A stretch of 64,000 nucleotides of DNA, from the NCBI GenBank assembly GCA_021151685.1, contig JAGKWS010000014.1, forward strand, positions 15,733 to 79,732, read 5' to 3'. This document shows positions 8,199 through 15,097 of the stretch, in pieces; within the stretch, counting starts at the first letter, position 1, and the number at the start of each line of letters is the position of its first letter. The position numbers were made by a program, and so were the translations under genes. This stretch comes from Chitinophagaceae bacterium. GTDB lineage: Bacteria > Bacteroidota > Bacteroidia > Chitinophagales > Chitinophagaceae. The notes under the pieces are model-generated. The model made no database searches. It saw only the letters and a program-made list of their open reading frames with translations, and had not been told where the DNA came from.

Positions 8199-8522
8199 AT
8201 GAACTTACCAAAGGTTATCTCAGAGTTAGTAAAAGCACAAAATGAATTTGATAGCTCGGCTTATGCCAATTGTTTTACCGAAAAAGCTATTGTGCATGAT
8301 GAAGGCAAAGTGCATACCGGAAGAACCGAAATAGAACATTGGATAGCTGAAAGCAACGAGAAGTATCGTTCAACTATGAAGCCGCTCGATTATAAGCAAA
8401 ATGGTACGTCCGGGGTTTTGTCTGCCGAGGTATCAGGAACTTTTCCGGGAAGTCCACTTATTCTTAAATTTAATTTTGAGATACATGATGAACTTATTCA
8501 GTCATTGAAAGTAACAGGTTAA
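8199..8522 (+). CDS. Nuclear transport factor 2 / SnoaL-like protein
   Basis: A 107-residue protein with the NTF2-like cone fold pattern: N-terminal helix with FDSSAYANCFTEKAIVHDEG, GRTEIEHWIAESNEKY, then strands ending FNFEIHDELIQSLKVTG. Such proteins are small-molecule binding pockets or minor enzymes that often pair with oxidoreductases. It lies 21 bases after the SDR gene on the same strand, so it is probably co-transcribed and under the same HxlR control. The ligand is unknown. Confidence 0.8.
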   Translation: MNLPKVISELVKAQNEFDSSAYANCFTEKAIVHDEGKVHTGRTEIEHWIAESNEKYRSTMKPLDYKQNGTSGVLSAEVSGTFPGSPLILKFNFEIHDELIQSLKVTG

Positions 8523-8644
8523 GACTGTGAGAGATTCCATAAGAGCATGATGAGTTATTCTGCCATTGTTGGTCTTCTTCAATACAACCACTCGAGTTGG
8601 GCAGATTTTATGGGATATAGGGTAAATGTAGTGCCTAATATGAT

Positions 8645-8810
8645 GCCAGCACATGGGCCAATGCTCGTGTGCTGGCTATTGGTGGGGAAAACCAATAGCG
8701 GGGAACAGACGGAAACAGGAAAGGGCTTGTGCCCATTGCACAAGACTGACAAGGTATAGCCGGACGGAATCCGGCTACCACGTTTGGCGTAAGCTATGCT
8801 TACGCCAAAC
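8645..8810. repeat. Cluster of five consecutive perfect hairpins
   Basis: Five perfect inverted repeats follow each other. They are GCCAGCACA/TGTGCTGGC (8645-8676), GCTATTGGT/ACCAATAGC (8675-8699), CTTGTGC/GCACAAG (8726-8744), TAGCCGGA/TCCGGCTA (8757-8777), and GTTTGGCGTAAGC/GCTTACGCCAAAC (8782-8810). The last is the palindrome that also broke the VapC gene. No coding frame is credible here. The cluster fills most of the 386-base gap between the NTF2 gene and the convergent operon. Confidence 0.85.
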
Positions 8811-8837
8811 ATTTCTGATAAGCTACGGCCAACTGGG
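8805..8837 (+). repeat. Dispersed repeat tail, copy 2
   Basis: It begins within the arm of the 8782-8810 palindrome (CCAAACATTT) and continues CTGATAAGCTACGGCCAACT then GGG. It matches the tail at 4700-4732 with few differences. The shared palindrome differs by a compensated pair: G-C in copy 1, A-T in copy 2. Confidence 0.8.
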
Positions 8838-8847
8838 CATGCCAAAG

Positions 8848-8880
8848 CCAAACATTTATGATAAGTCACGGCCAATTGGG
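8848..8880 (+). repeat. Dispersed repeat tail, copy 3 (no palindrome)
   Basis: CCAAACATTTATGATAAGTC then ACGGCCAATTGGG. It is a third, diverged copy of the same tail, placed 10 bases after copy 2 in direct orientation and lacking the full upstream palindrome. Confidence 0.75.
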
Positions 8881-8908
8881 ACTCCTCATATACAAAAGAT
8901 TGATTTGC

Positions 8909-10540
8909 TTATTGCAGATTTTTGAATTTGTAATATCCGTTCAAATCCTCAATCCGTTCATACGGCCATTTTGCAATCTTAACAGAGTTTATGTATTCAA
9001 AAAAAGTATTAAATGCTGGTTTGTACTCACTATTCAAGATTTTTTGTAATCTTATATTAAACATTGCTAATGTAATTGAAAAGGAAAACACTTCTCCTGT
9101 CGCTAATGGGTCCCATATTTCGTTATGGCGTTCTGATGTGTGTATGTATGGAATAATTACAGAATCGCAAACAGTTTTTATCAATGATTGAAACTTTTTT
9201 ATTCTAGTATTGTCTAGTTCCTCTATTTGCGTAATACTTGTTAGTACCATCAAAATAAATTCCGTAAAGTTTGTTGCATGTTTTGTAGCTGCAAAACCTC
9301 CATAAAAAAATGGTTTTACATCAAACATTATATCTTTAAATTGTTTTACCTGATTTTCATTACAATCCATTAGTAATAATAGGATGTATGGAAATGTGTT
9401 GATGTATTCTTCTTTGCCGTAACTATGAGAATTGAAAATATCACTATTTGAATCAGCCAATGCTTTTTTTGTCTCCGTTGTAACTTTTTCTAGACTATCT
9501 AGCAGTCTTATTCGCATTAAGTCGTAAACGTCATTTGGTATGGTTTCGTGACCGTATGTTCTTACCCAACCATAGAATGCGATTAGCCCAAGAGGAAAAC
9601 TTATTGAGTTTTGCCAAGCATAATGCGTAGACTTGTTCATTACTTGAGGGAACATAGCTCGCATTCCATCTTTTAGTTTTTTATGTACAGCATGATTGCT
9701 GTTTTGGTATTTTATTCCGTATAAGAAGAGAAAAATGTAGCTTCCGATCTCTGGCCAATGTTTAATAAAAAGAATTTCCATGATGTCATTGTCTAACCAC
9801 TTAGGTGGTGATACGTCGGGAAGGGTGTCATTAAGTAATGTTGCTGAAATAAATGAAGCCTCGCACTGAGAAGATGTGATTTTGCTAACCAAAAAATCTT
9901 TATCAGAGACGATATTAAAATTGAACCATCCTTTTATGATAGACCTGAGAATTGGCTTCATTTTAATTAAATACTGATAGTCAACATCTAGAGTAGTATC
10001 ATCTTGAATAAGGCGTATTGAGGAAATGACTGGGTCATTATTGTTATGAAAATATTGTGCAGAATGAAAGGCCATAAGCCAGTTTTCTACAGAGGTGACA
10101 TTTTCTAATCGAGGGTCGTTTAGATTTACATAATATTCTCTATTCAGAGAGTCTATTAAAAGCTCATACACCTTTTCACAACGAGTGTCTATAGCTGCCT
10201 TATAGATCAAGAGGATATGTCTATTAAAGTCTTCATTCGTACTCAAAGAATGGAATATTACAAATAGATTTGCGAGTGCGACTATGTCATTTTTTGTTTC
10301 TACCAGTAGTGCTTCAAATATTAGTCTAAATTCCTCTTGATTTACTTTGCCCAAATTTAAATATGCTAATCGATTTTTAAAGATTGTTTGATTACCTCTG
10401 TTTTCAAAACGACTGACATTAAAGCCTGAGACTGCATCAAACTCTTTTGGCAAGTCATAAACAATAGACCAGTTTATTTCACCTATACATATTGATATTT
10501 TTAATATTTTGAATATTTTTTCGTTAAATAGTAGATTCAT
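8909..10540 (-). CDS. Unrecognised 543-residue protein, second gene of an accessory operon
   Basis: I do not recognise a family. The product looks almost entirely alpha-helical (helical repeat or scaffold-like), with no signal peptide. It has a few aromatic-rich hydrophobic helices (EIGSYIFLFLYGIKY, SFPLGLIAFYGW) that need not be membrane segments. It is very AT-rich compared with the core genes. It overlaps the upstream gene by 17 bases, so the two are probably translated together and act together. The region starts right after the hairpin and repeat cluster. A defence or mobile-element role is suggested only by context. Confidence 0.7.
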   Translation of the reverse strand: MNLLFNEKIFKILKISICIGEINWSIVYDLPKEFDAVSGFNVSRFENRGNQTIFKNRLAYLNLGKVNQEEFRLIFEALLVETKNDIVALANLFVIFHSLSTNEDFNRHILLIYKAAIDTRCEKVYELLIDSLNREYYVNLNDPRLENVTSVENWLMAFHSAQYFHNNNDPVISSIRLIQDDTTLDVDYQYLIKMKPILRSIIKGWFNFNIVSDKDFLVSKITSSQCEASFISATLLNDTLPDVSPPKWLDNDIMEILFIKHWPEIGSYIFLFLYGIKYQNSNHAVHKKLKDGMRAMFPQVMNKSTHYAWQNSISFPLGLIAFYGWVRTYGHETIPNDVYDLMRIRLLDSLEKVTTETKKALADSNSDIFNSHSYGKEEYINTFPYILLLLMDCNENQVKQFKDIMFDVKPFFYGGFAATKHATNFTEFILMVLTSITQIEELDNTRIKKFQSLIKTVCDSVIIPYIHTSERHNEIWDPLATGEVFSFSITLAMFNIRLQKILNSEYKPAFNTFFEYINSVKIAKWPYERIEDLNGYYKFKNLQ

Positions 10541-12188
10541 GAGTTGCGTTTTTATATAGCCTGTAATATTTGTGAGAAATTAAGCTGCCTTGAATGTCGC
10601 CAGTAACATGGAAAAAGTCTACTTCATCCATGATCCCAAAACTATTTGTTACAGCAACCACTCTCGAAAAATTACTGCTATCACCTGCAAGCCCAAACCA
10701 ATATCGATTGTGGAAATCTGTTGTAGTTAGAAAATTGACTTGAATTTCGGTTAATTTATTACTTGAAATTATGCTGGAAAATAGCTTTTGATAACGTTCA
10801 AACCTTTGTTGCTTTGTTGTCGTGTTTTGGCTTTCGTCTTTATCGAAATGATTATTTGCTCGCGAACATCCTAGAAATGACAACTCACTAATTCCTGATG
10901 TTATTGCGGTAATTATAATTGCATTTAGGAAAGCAGACTGACAATCTGATATTGCGAAAGATTTGGTTATGTTGTCTTCCTTGATGTTGTTAAAATAGTA
11001 TGGATCAGCAATTACAATCTTTGGACCTAAAAATTTCAAAACTTCTGTAAATGTGTCTGTTAGTTTTATATAAGCAGCATTTTTTGTTGAAAAAATTTCT
11101 CGTTGAAAAGTACTGTTTTCAATTGTATTGGGTCTTATACGTGTTTGCTCTGTTATCATTATTTTTCGCCCGTAAGCGTCTACCAGAGTTGAAGAAGCAA
11201 TATCTGTATTAATGTTGAAATTTTTTATTAAAGCATATTCTGTCGATGATACTATATCTTCATTTTGATAAATGTTTACCCAGCCTTTGCCCGATGGATC
11301 AGTTATGGAAGTATGGAAAACGCCATTTGATTTGTCAATTACCGAAGTGCCTACCACCGTTTTGTCGTTATTGTAGAGCCGAGCCTCATAAGATACTTCC
11401 GGTTTAAAATCTTCTTGATAAAATCCGGTCATCTTTTCAATGTCTGCTCCTATTTTTTTAGGATGCCTGCCATGGAATGTCAAATATGGTTTGCGTTGTT
11501 CATTAGAAGCTAAAATTTGATCTTGGAATTTTCCAATAAGCTCATTTTTTTCATAGATGCCTGTAGGGAATAAGTGCTTAAAGTCATGATTCTCATGAGT
11601 ATACCCACTTAATATTTTACAGTTTTCATCCTCAAGTAGCTTTCGTGGGATGTGTAGGTTGTTTTTTGTTTTATATATGTCCGCATTATTTTGCCTTCTG
11701 TCAATGTAAGGGTTCGAGATGTATAGTTCTTTATGGAATTCTGGAAGCTGAATTTTTAATATTCTCCCTTCAATAAAGAGTTCTTTGGCAGTAATTATCC
11801 TATCAAATAGGCTTTGAATTTGTCCATCATTTCCACACGCTATCCACTGACGAACTTTATCGCTGGTACATACAAATGAAGCAGATCGCCCTTTCCCTTT
11901 TCCCTGATACCAAAATGGACTGGGGGAGTCATAATAATCAGGAACTATTGTGACGGTCACAAAAACTAAATTATAGCTATCTACAATTGAAGAATCTGTA
12001 GTTAGTATGCTTATGATACTGGCATTGGGAAATTTTCTCATCGCATGTAGTTTTTTCTGTTTGATACGGCAAGATATGTCTATTGTTTGGAGTAGAATCT
12101 TCTCAACTTCAGATATTCCACCGATATTGCTGTACCCCTCCCACAACCACTCACGCCGTACAGATATTGTTAGTAATACATAACACAC
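10524..12188 (-). CDS. Unrecognised 554-residue protein with PLD-like or VPA1262-like C-terminal motifs
   Basis: The first gene of the operon. The GTG at 12188 is the longest start. A Met at about residue 49 (12044) is an alternative, but the upstream part reads like coding sequence. No family is certain. Two C-terminal segments stand out: KIVIADPYYFNN, and 80-100 residues later FHNRYWFGLAGD followed by VAVTNSFG. The order DPY(Y/F) ... H-x-R-(Y/F) ... (T/N)S recalls degenerate phospholipase-D-like phosphoesterase domains fused to sensor regions in defence-island proteins such as VPA1262. That link is from memory and weak. It is cytoplasmic and AT-rich. Confidence 0.65.
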   Translation of the reverse strand: MCYVLLTISVRREWLWEGYSNIGGISEVEKILLQTIDISCRIKQKKLHAMRKFPNASIISILTTDSSIVDSYNLVFVTVTIVPDYYDSPSPFWYQGKGKGRSASFVCTSDKVRQWIACGNDGQIQSLFDRIITAKELFIEGRILKIQLPEFHKELYISNPYIDRRQNNADIYKTKNNLHIPRKLLEDENCKILSGYTHENHDFKHLFPTGIYEKNELIGKFQDQILASNEQRKPYLTFHGRHPKKIGADIEKMTGFYQEDFKPEVSYEARLYNNDKTVVGTSVIDKSNGVFHTSITDPSGKGWVNIYQNEDIVSSTEYALIKNFNINTDIASSTLVDAYGRKIMITEQTRIRPNTIENSTFQREIFSTKNAAYIKLTDTFTEVLKFLGPKIVIADPYYFNNIKEDNITKSFAISDCQSAFLNAIIITAITSGISELSFLGCSRANNHFDKDESQNTTTKQQRFERYQKLFSSIISSNKLTEIQVNFLTTTDFHNRYWFGLAGDSSNFSRVVAVTNSFGIMDEVDFFHVTGDIQGSLISHKYYRLYKNATHESTI

Positions 12189-12278
12189 AAACCCAATCCC
12201 CCATACTGGCCATTACTGAACAACCCCACCAACAGCGGGGGGACAGATACTAAATGCCCCCTTCTTCCGTTTTGGTTT

Positions 12279-12286
12279 TATATTTG
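12279..12286 (+). promoter_or_regulatory. TAnnTTTG box (TATATTTG), leaderless start
   Basis: TATATTTG ends seven bases before the ATG at 12294. In Bacteroidota transcription begins a few bases after this box, so the mRNA would begin at or next to the start codon. Confidence 0.6.
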
Positions 12287-12293
12287 GGCGATT

Positions 12294-13295
12294 ATGGATA
12301 ACAAGGTGCGTTTCCTGATAGTGGGTTTTGGTAATATAGGTAGCCGGCATGCGGCGCAGATAGCGGCCAATAGTGCGGCAGAGCTGGTGGGGGTGTGCGA
12401 TACCAATGTGCAGCAAACTGCCCGTGCGGGTGTGCCTGCCTACACCCATTTGCAAGATATGTTGGCAGCAAAGCCGGCCGATGTATTGTGCGTATGCACG
12501 CCCAACTATCTGCACGAGGCGCATACCATAGCCGGGCTATCGGCAGGGTTGCATACGGTGGTAGAGAAGCCCATGGCACTGAGTACTGCCGAGTGTGAAC
12601 GGATGATAGCCGTGGCCGATGCCAGCAACCGCATCATATTTGCAGTGAAGCAAAACCGCTATAACCCACCCGTGCAGGAGGTGAAAAAGCTGGTAGCATC
12701 GGGCCGCCTAGGCAGGGTGTATATGATACAGGTAAACTGTTTCTGGAACCGGGGCGATGCCTACTATGCCGGTAGCGACTGGCGGGGTAAAAAGGCCAAA
12801 GACGGTGGTTGTTTGTTTACGCAGTTCAGTCATTTTGTAGATATACTCTACTACCTGAACGGGGGCATTGCTACTGCGCAGGGCAGTGTGGCCAACTATG
12901 CCCACCAGCACAATACCGAGCTGGAGGATACGGGCAGTTTTGTGATGCAGGCCGATAATGGTGCCATCATCAATTTCAACTTTACTACCTGTGCCTACGA
13001 GCGCAATATGGAGGGGTCTATAACGTTGTTTGGCGAGAACGGCACAGTGAAGATAGGCGGGCAGTACCTGAATACTATTGAATATCAGCAGATAGCGGGT
13101 GATGCATTGCCGTCTATCAATATTTCGGCCAAGTCGAACGACTATGGGCTGTATCAGGGCTCTATGAGCAATCACGACAAGGTGATACAGAATGTGGTAG
13201 ATGTGTTGCGGCATGGCAGTACCGTTATGACGGGGGCCGATGAGGGGCGCGACGTGGTGCGCATGATAGAAATGATGTATGCCGGTTGCAGTTAG
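12294..13295 (+). CDS. Gfo/Idh/MocA family oxidoreductase (WbpB/WlbA-like)
   Basis: The protein is 333 residues. The N-terminal Rossmann fold has VGFGNIGSRHA, the central EKPMALST motif contributes the conserved Lys, and QFSHFVDILYYLNG carries the catalytic-region Asp/His. The size and the H-x-x-D-I-L-Y-Y pattern resemble the UDP-sugar 3-dehydrogenases WbpB/WlbA used for surface polysaccharide sugars. No other sugar genes adjoin it, so the substrate is open. The gene ends overlapping by four bases the stop of the convergent small gene. It marks the return to core-like base composition after the island. Confidence 0.88.
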   Translation: MDNKVRFLIVGFGNIGSRHAAQIAANSAAELVGVCDTNVQQTARAGVPAYTHLQDMLAAKPADVLCVCTPNYLHEAHTIAGLSAGLHTVVEKPMALSTAECERMIAVADASNRIIFAVKQNRYNPPVQEVKKLVASGRLGRVYMIQVNCFWNRGDAYYAGSDWRGKKAKDGGCLFTQFSHFVDILYYLNGGIATAQGSVANYAHQHNTELEDTGSFVMQADNGAIINFNFTTCAYERNMEGSITLFGENGTVKIGGQYLNTIEYQQIAGDALPSINISAKSNDYGLYQGSMSNHDKVIQNVVDVLRHGSTVMTGADEGRDVVRMIEMMYAGCS

Positions 13296-13507
13296 TCTTG
13301 TAGCAGGGTGCAGGAGAAACCCGCTGTAGATAACAGCCCGATGATGTTGCCGGGCTGTACGTTGGTGCCTTCTATGCGCAATACTTTATCGCAGTCTTCC
13401 AGATCGAACGTGATGCGGTGATGGCCGGGCATTTGCAATAGCTGCGCCGACAGCCAGTGGGCCTGACTGTCGCACGCAACATTGGTTCTGAATACTTCTA
13501 TTATCAT
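13292..13507 (-). CDS. Small conserved-looking protein, HMA-like fold
   Basis: The ATG at 13507 begins two bases after the stop of the VOC gene and yields 71 residues: MIIEVFRTNVACDSQAHWLS and so on. The beta-alpha-beta pattern with FRTNV, an alpha helix, ITFDLEDCDKVLRIEG, NVQPGNIIGLLSTAGFSC resembles a ferredoxin-like HMA (heavy-metal-associated) fold. The metal-binding CxxC is missing. It is probably co-transcribed with the VOC gene. Function unknown. Confidence 0.65.
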   Translation of the reverse strand: MIIEVFRTNVACDSQAHWLSAQLLQMPGHHRITFDLEDCDKVLRIEGTNVQPGNIIGLLSTAGFSCTLLQD

Positions 13508-13508
13508 T

Positions 13509-13943
13509 TTATTGCTGGGGTTGGCCCGCATCGTAGCTAATCATCCATTGTATACCAAAGGGGTCGGTACACATACCAAACCATGCACCCCAAAAGGTGT
13601 CGGCCATGGGCATTACCACCTTGCCACCGGCAGAAAGGGCCGCAAACAGATGGTCGGCTTCTTCGCGGCTGGCTGCATTTACCGAAATATTGAAATTGGA
13701 ACCAAATATGGCTTGTCCATATGCGGCTGGCATATCGCAACCCATAATAGCTGTTTCTTTGCTGATGGGCAGGGAAATATGAATGATTTTGTTGGGGTCG
13801 GCTGTGCCGGGATTGTCTTCACCCGCAGGAACCTGCCCATACGTCATAACGGTGGCAAACTCGCCGCCAAATGCACTTTTGTAAAAATTGAATGCCTCAA
13901 GACAGTTGCCATTGAAGGTGAGGTAGGGACTAAGCTGTGCCAT
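13509..13943 (-). CDS. VOC family protein, PhnB/glyoxalase-like
   Basis: The product is 144 residues in the PhnB-like branch of the vicinal oxygen chelate superfamily: PYLTFNGNCLEAFNFYKSAFGGEF at the N-terminus, a middle with MGCDMP, then NISVNAASREEADHLFAALSAGGKVVMPMADTFWGAWFGMCTDPFGIQWMIS. These proteins form dimers with a pocket for small organic molecules; the substrate is usually unknown. It is the first gene of a pair with the small HMA-like gene and is divergent from the DJ-1/AraC regulator, with 123 bases between them. Confidence 0.88.
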   Translation of the reverse strand: MAQLSPYLTFNGNCLEAFNFYKSAFGGEFATVMTYGQVPAGEDNPGTADPNKIIHISLPISKETAIMGCDMPAAYGQAIFGSNFNISVNAASREEADHLFAALSAGGKVVMPMADTFWGAWFGMCTDPFGIQWMISYDAGQPQQ

Positions 13944-14051
13944 AAAACGTTATTGATGTGTGATTGAAAATTGCACTACAAAGGTATAGGGTGTGTGGTG
14001 GATTTTGAGATCCAAAACGCGACAAAGAGTGAGGGCGAATGCGACATTTTT

Positions 14052-14059
14052 TATCTTTG
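14052..14059 (+). promoter_or_regulatory. TAnnTTTG box (TATCTTTG), leaderless start
   Basis: TATCTTTG ends seven bases before the ATG at 14067, so the transcript would have essentially no 5' leader. Confidence 0.6.
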
Positions 14060-14066
14060 AAGCGTT

Positions 14067-15038
14067 ATGATACATGTTTCTATACTGGTGCCCGAAACTG
14101 CAGTGCCACAGGCTATTGTAGACCCGCGCTATATGTTTACGGCGGTAAACGGTTTTCTGGCAAATGCCGGTAAGGAGCCTCTGTTTGAGGTGCAACTGGT
14201 AGCCATGACAGAAACGGTACCCTTGAGCGATGGGGTTGTAACCATAAAGGCCGATGCGCTGCTGAAGGATATACCCAAAACCGATCTGGTGATAGTGCCC
14301 GCCATAAGTGGCGATGTGCGGGTGGCACTGGAGCGCAACAAAGAGCTGTTGCCGTGGATAGTGGCCCAGTATTACAAGGGAGCAGAGGTAGCCAGCCTGT
14401 GCATAGGTGCGTTTCTACTGGCCAATACCGGCCTGCTGAACGGGCGCACCTGCTCTACCCATTGGCTGTATGCCGATTTGTTCCGGGAGTTGTTTCCCGA
14501 GGTGCATTTGGTAGATGAAAAGATTATTACCGAGCAAAATAGGTTGTACTCCAGCGGTGGGGCCAACTCGTACTGGAATCTGTTGTTGTATCTGGTAGAG
14601 AAGCATACCAACCGCGAGATGGCTATATTGGCCAGTAAGTATTTTGTGATAGAGACCATGCGCAACAGCCAGTCGCCATTTATCATCTTCAAAACACAGA
14701 AAACCCATCAGGACGATACCATAAGGCGGGCGCAGGAGTATATAGAGCAGCACTATATGGACCGCCTGACGGTAGATGAACTGGCCGACCTGCTGGCTAC
14801 CGGCAGGCGTAGTTTGGAAAGGCGTTTTAAGGCGGCTACCAACAATACGGTTACAGAATACATACAACGGGTGAAGATGGAGGCTGCCAAAAAGAGTTTT
14901 GAGACCCGCCGAGACAACATCAATGAGGTGATGTATGCCGTAGGCTATACCGACCCCAAGGCATTCCGCACCACGTTCAAGAAGATAACGGGCTTGTCGC
15001 CGGCAGAGTATAGGAACAAGTACAAACGCACTGCGTAA
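14067..15038 (+). CDS. GlxA-type regulator (DJ-1/PfpI domain plus AraC HTH)
   Basis: The protein is 323 residues. Residues about 1-190 form a DJ-1/PfpI class I glutamine amidotransferase-like domain, with the nucleophile-elbow Cys in ASLCIGAFLLANTGLLNGR and STHWLYADLF. Residues about 215-320 form an AraC helix-turn-helix pair: LTVDELADLLATGRRSLERRF and YAVGYTDPKAFRTTFKKITG. It is a cytoplasmic DNA-binding regulator with an unknown ligand. It could control the divergent VOC operon. It is followed by a hairpin shared with the convergent T9SS gene. Confidence 0.92.
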   Translation: MIHVSILVPETAVPQAIVDPRYMFTAVNGFLANAGKEPLFEVQLVAMTETVPLSDGVVTIKADALLKDIPKTDLVIVPAISGDVRVALERNKELLPWIVAQYYKGAEVASLCIGAFLLANTGLLNGRTCSTHWLYADLFRELFPEVHLVDEKIITEQNRLYSSGGANSYWNLLLYLVEKHTNREMAILASKYFVIETMRNSQSPFIIFKTQKTHQDDTIRRAQEYIEQHYMDRLTVDELADLLATGRRSLERRFKAATNNTVTEYIQRVKMEAAKKSFETRRDNINEVMYAVGYTDPKAFRTTFKKITGLSPAEYRNKYKRTA

Positions 15039-15039
15039 C

Positions 15040-15077
15040 AACAACAAAGCCCACCATTGCTGGCGGGCTTTGTTGTT
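15040..15077. terminator. Bidirectional terminator
   Basis: AACAACAAAGCCC (15040-15052) pairs perfectly with GGGCTTTGTTGTT (15065-15077), with additional ACCA/TGG pairing inside. It sits between two convergent genes and has A/T-rich flanks on both sides. Confidence 0.85.
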
Positions 15078-15097
15078 ATAATGCGTGTATTTCGCTC

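Noticed and set aside
8547..8925. Overlapping small frames in the hairpin cluster
   Set aside because: They are read through perfect palindromes and direct repeats and lack ribosome binding sites or family features.
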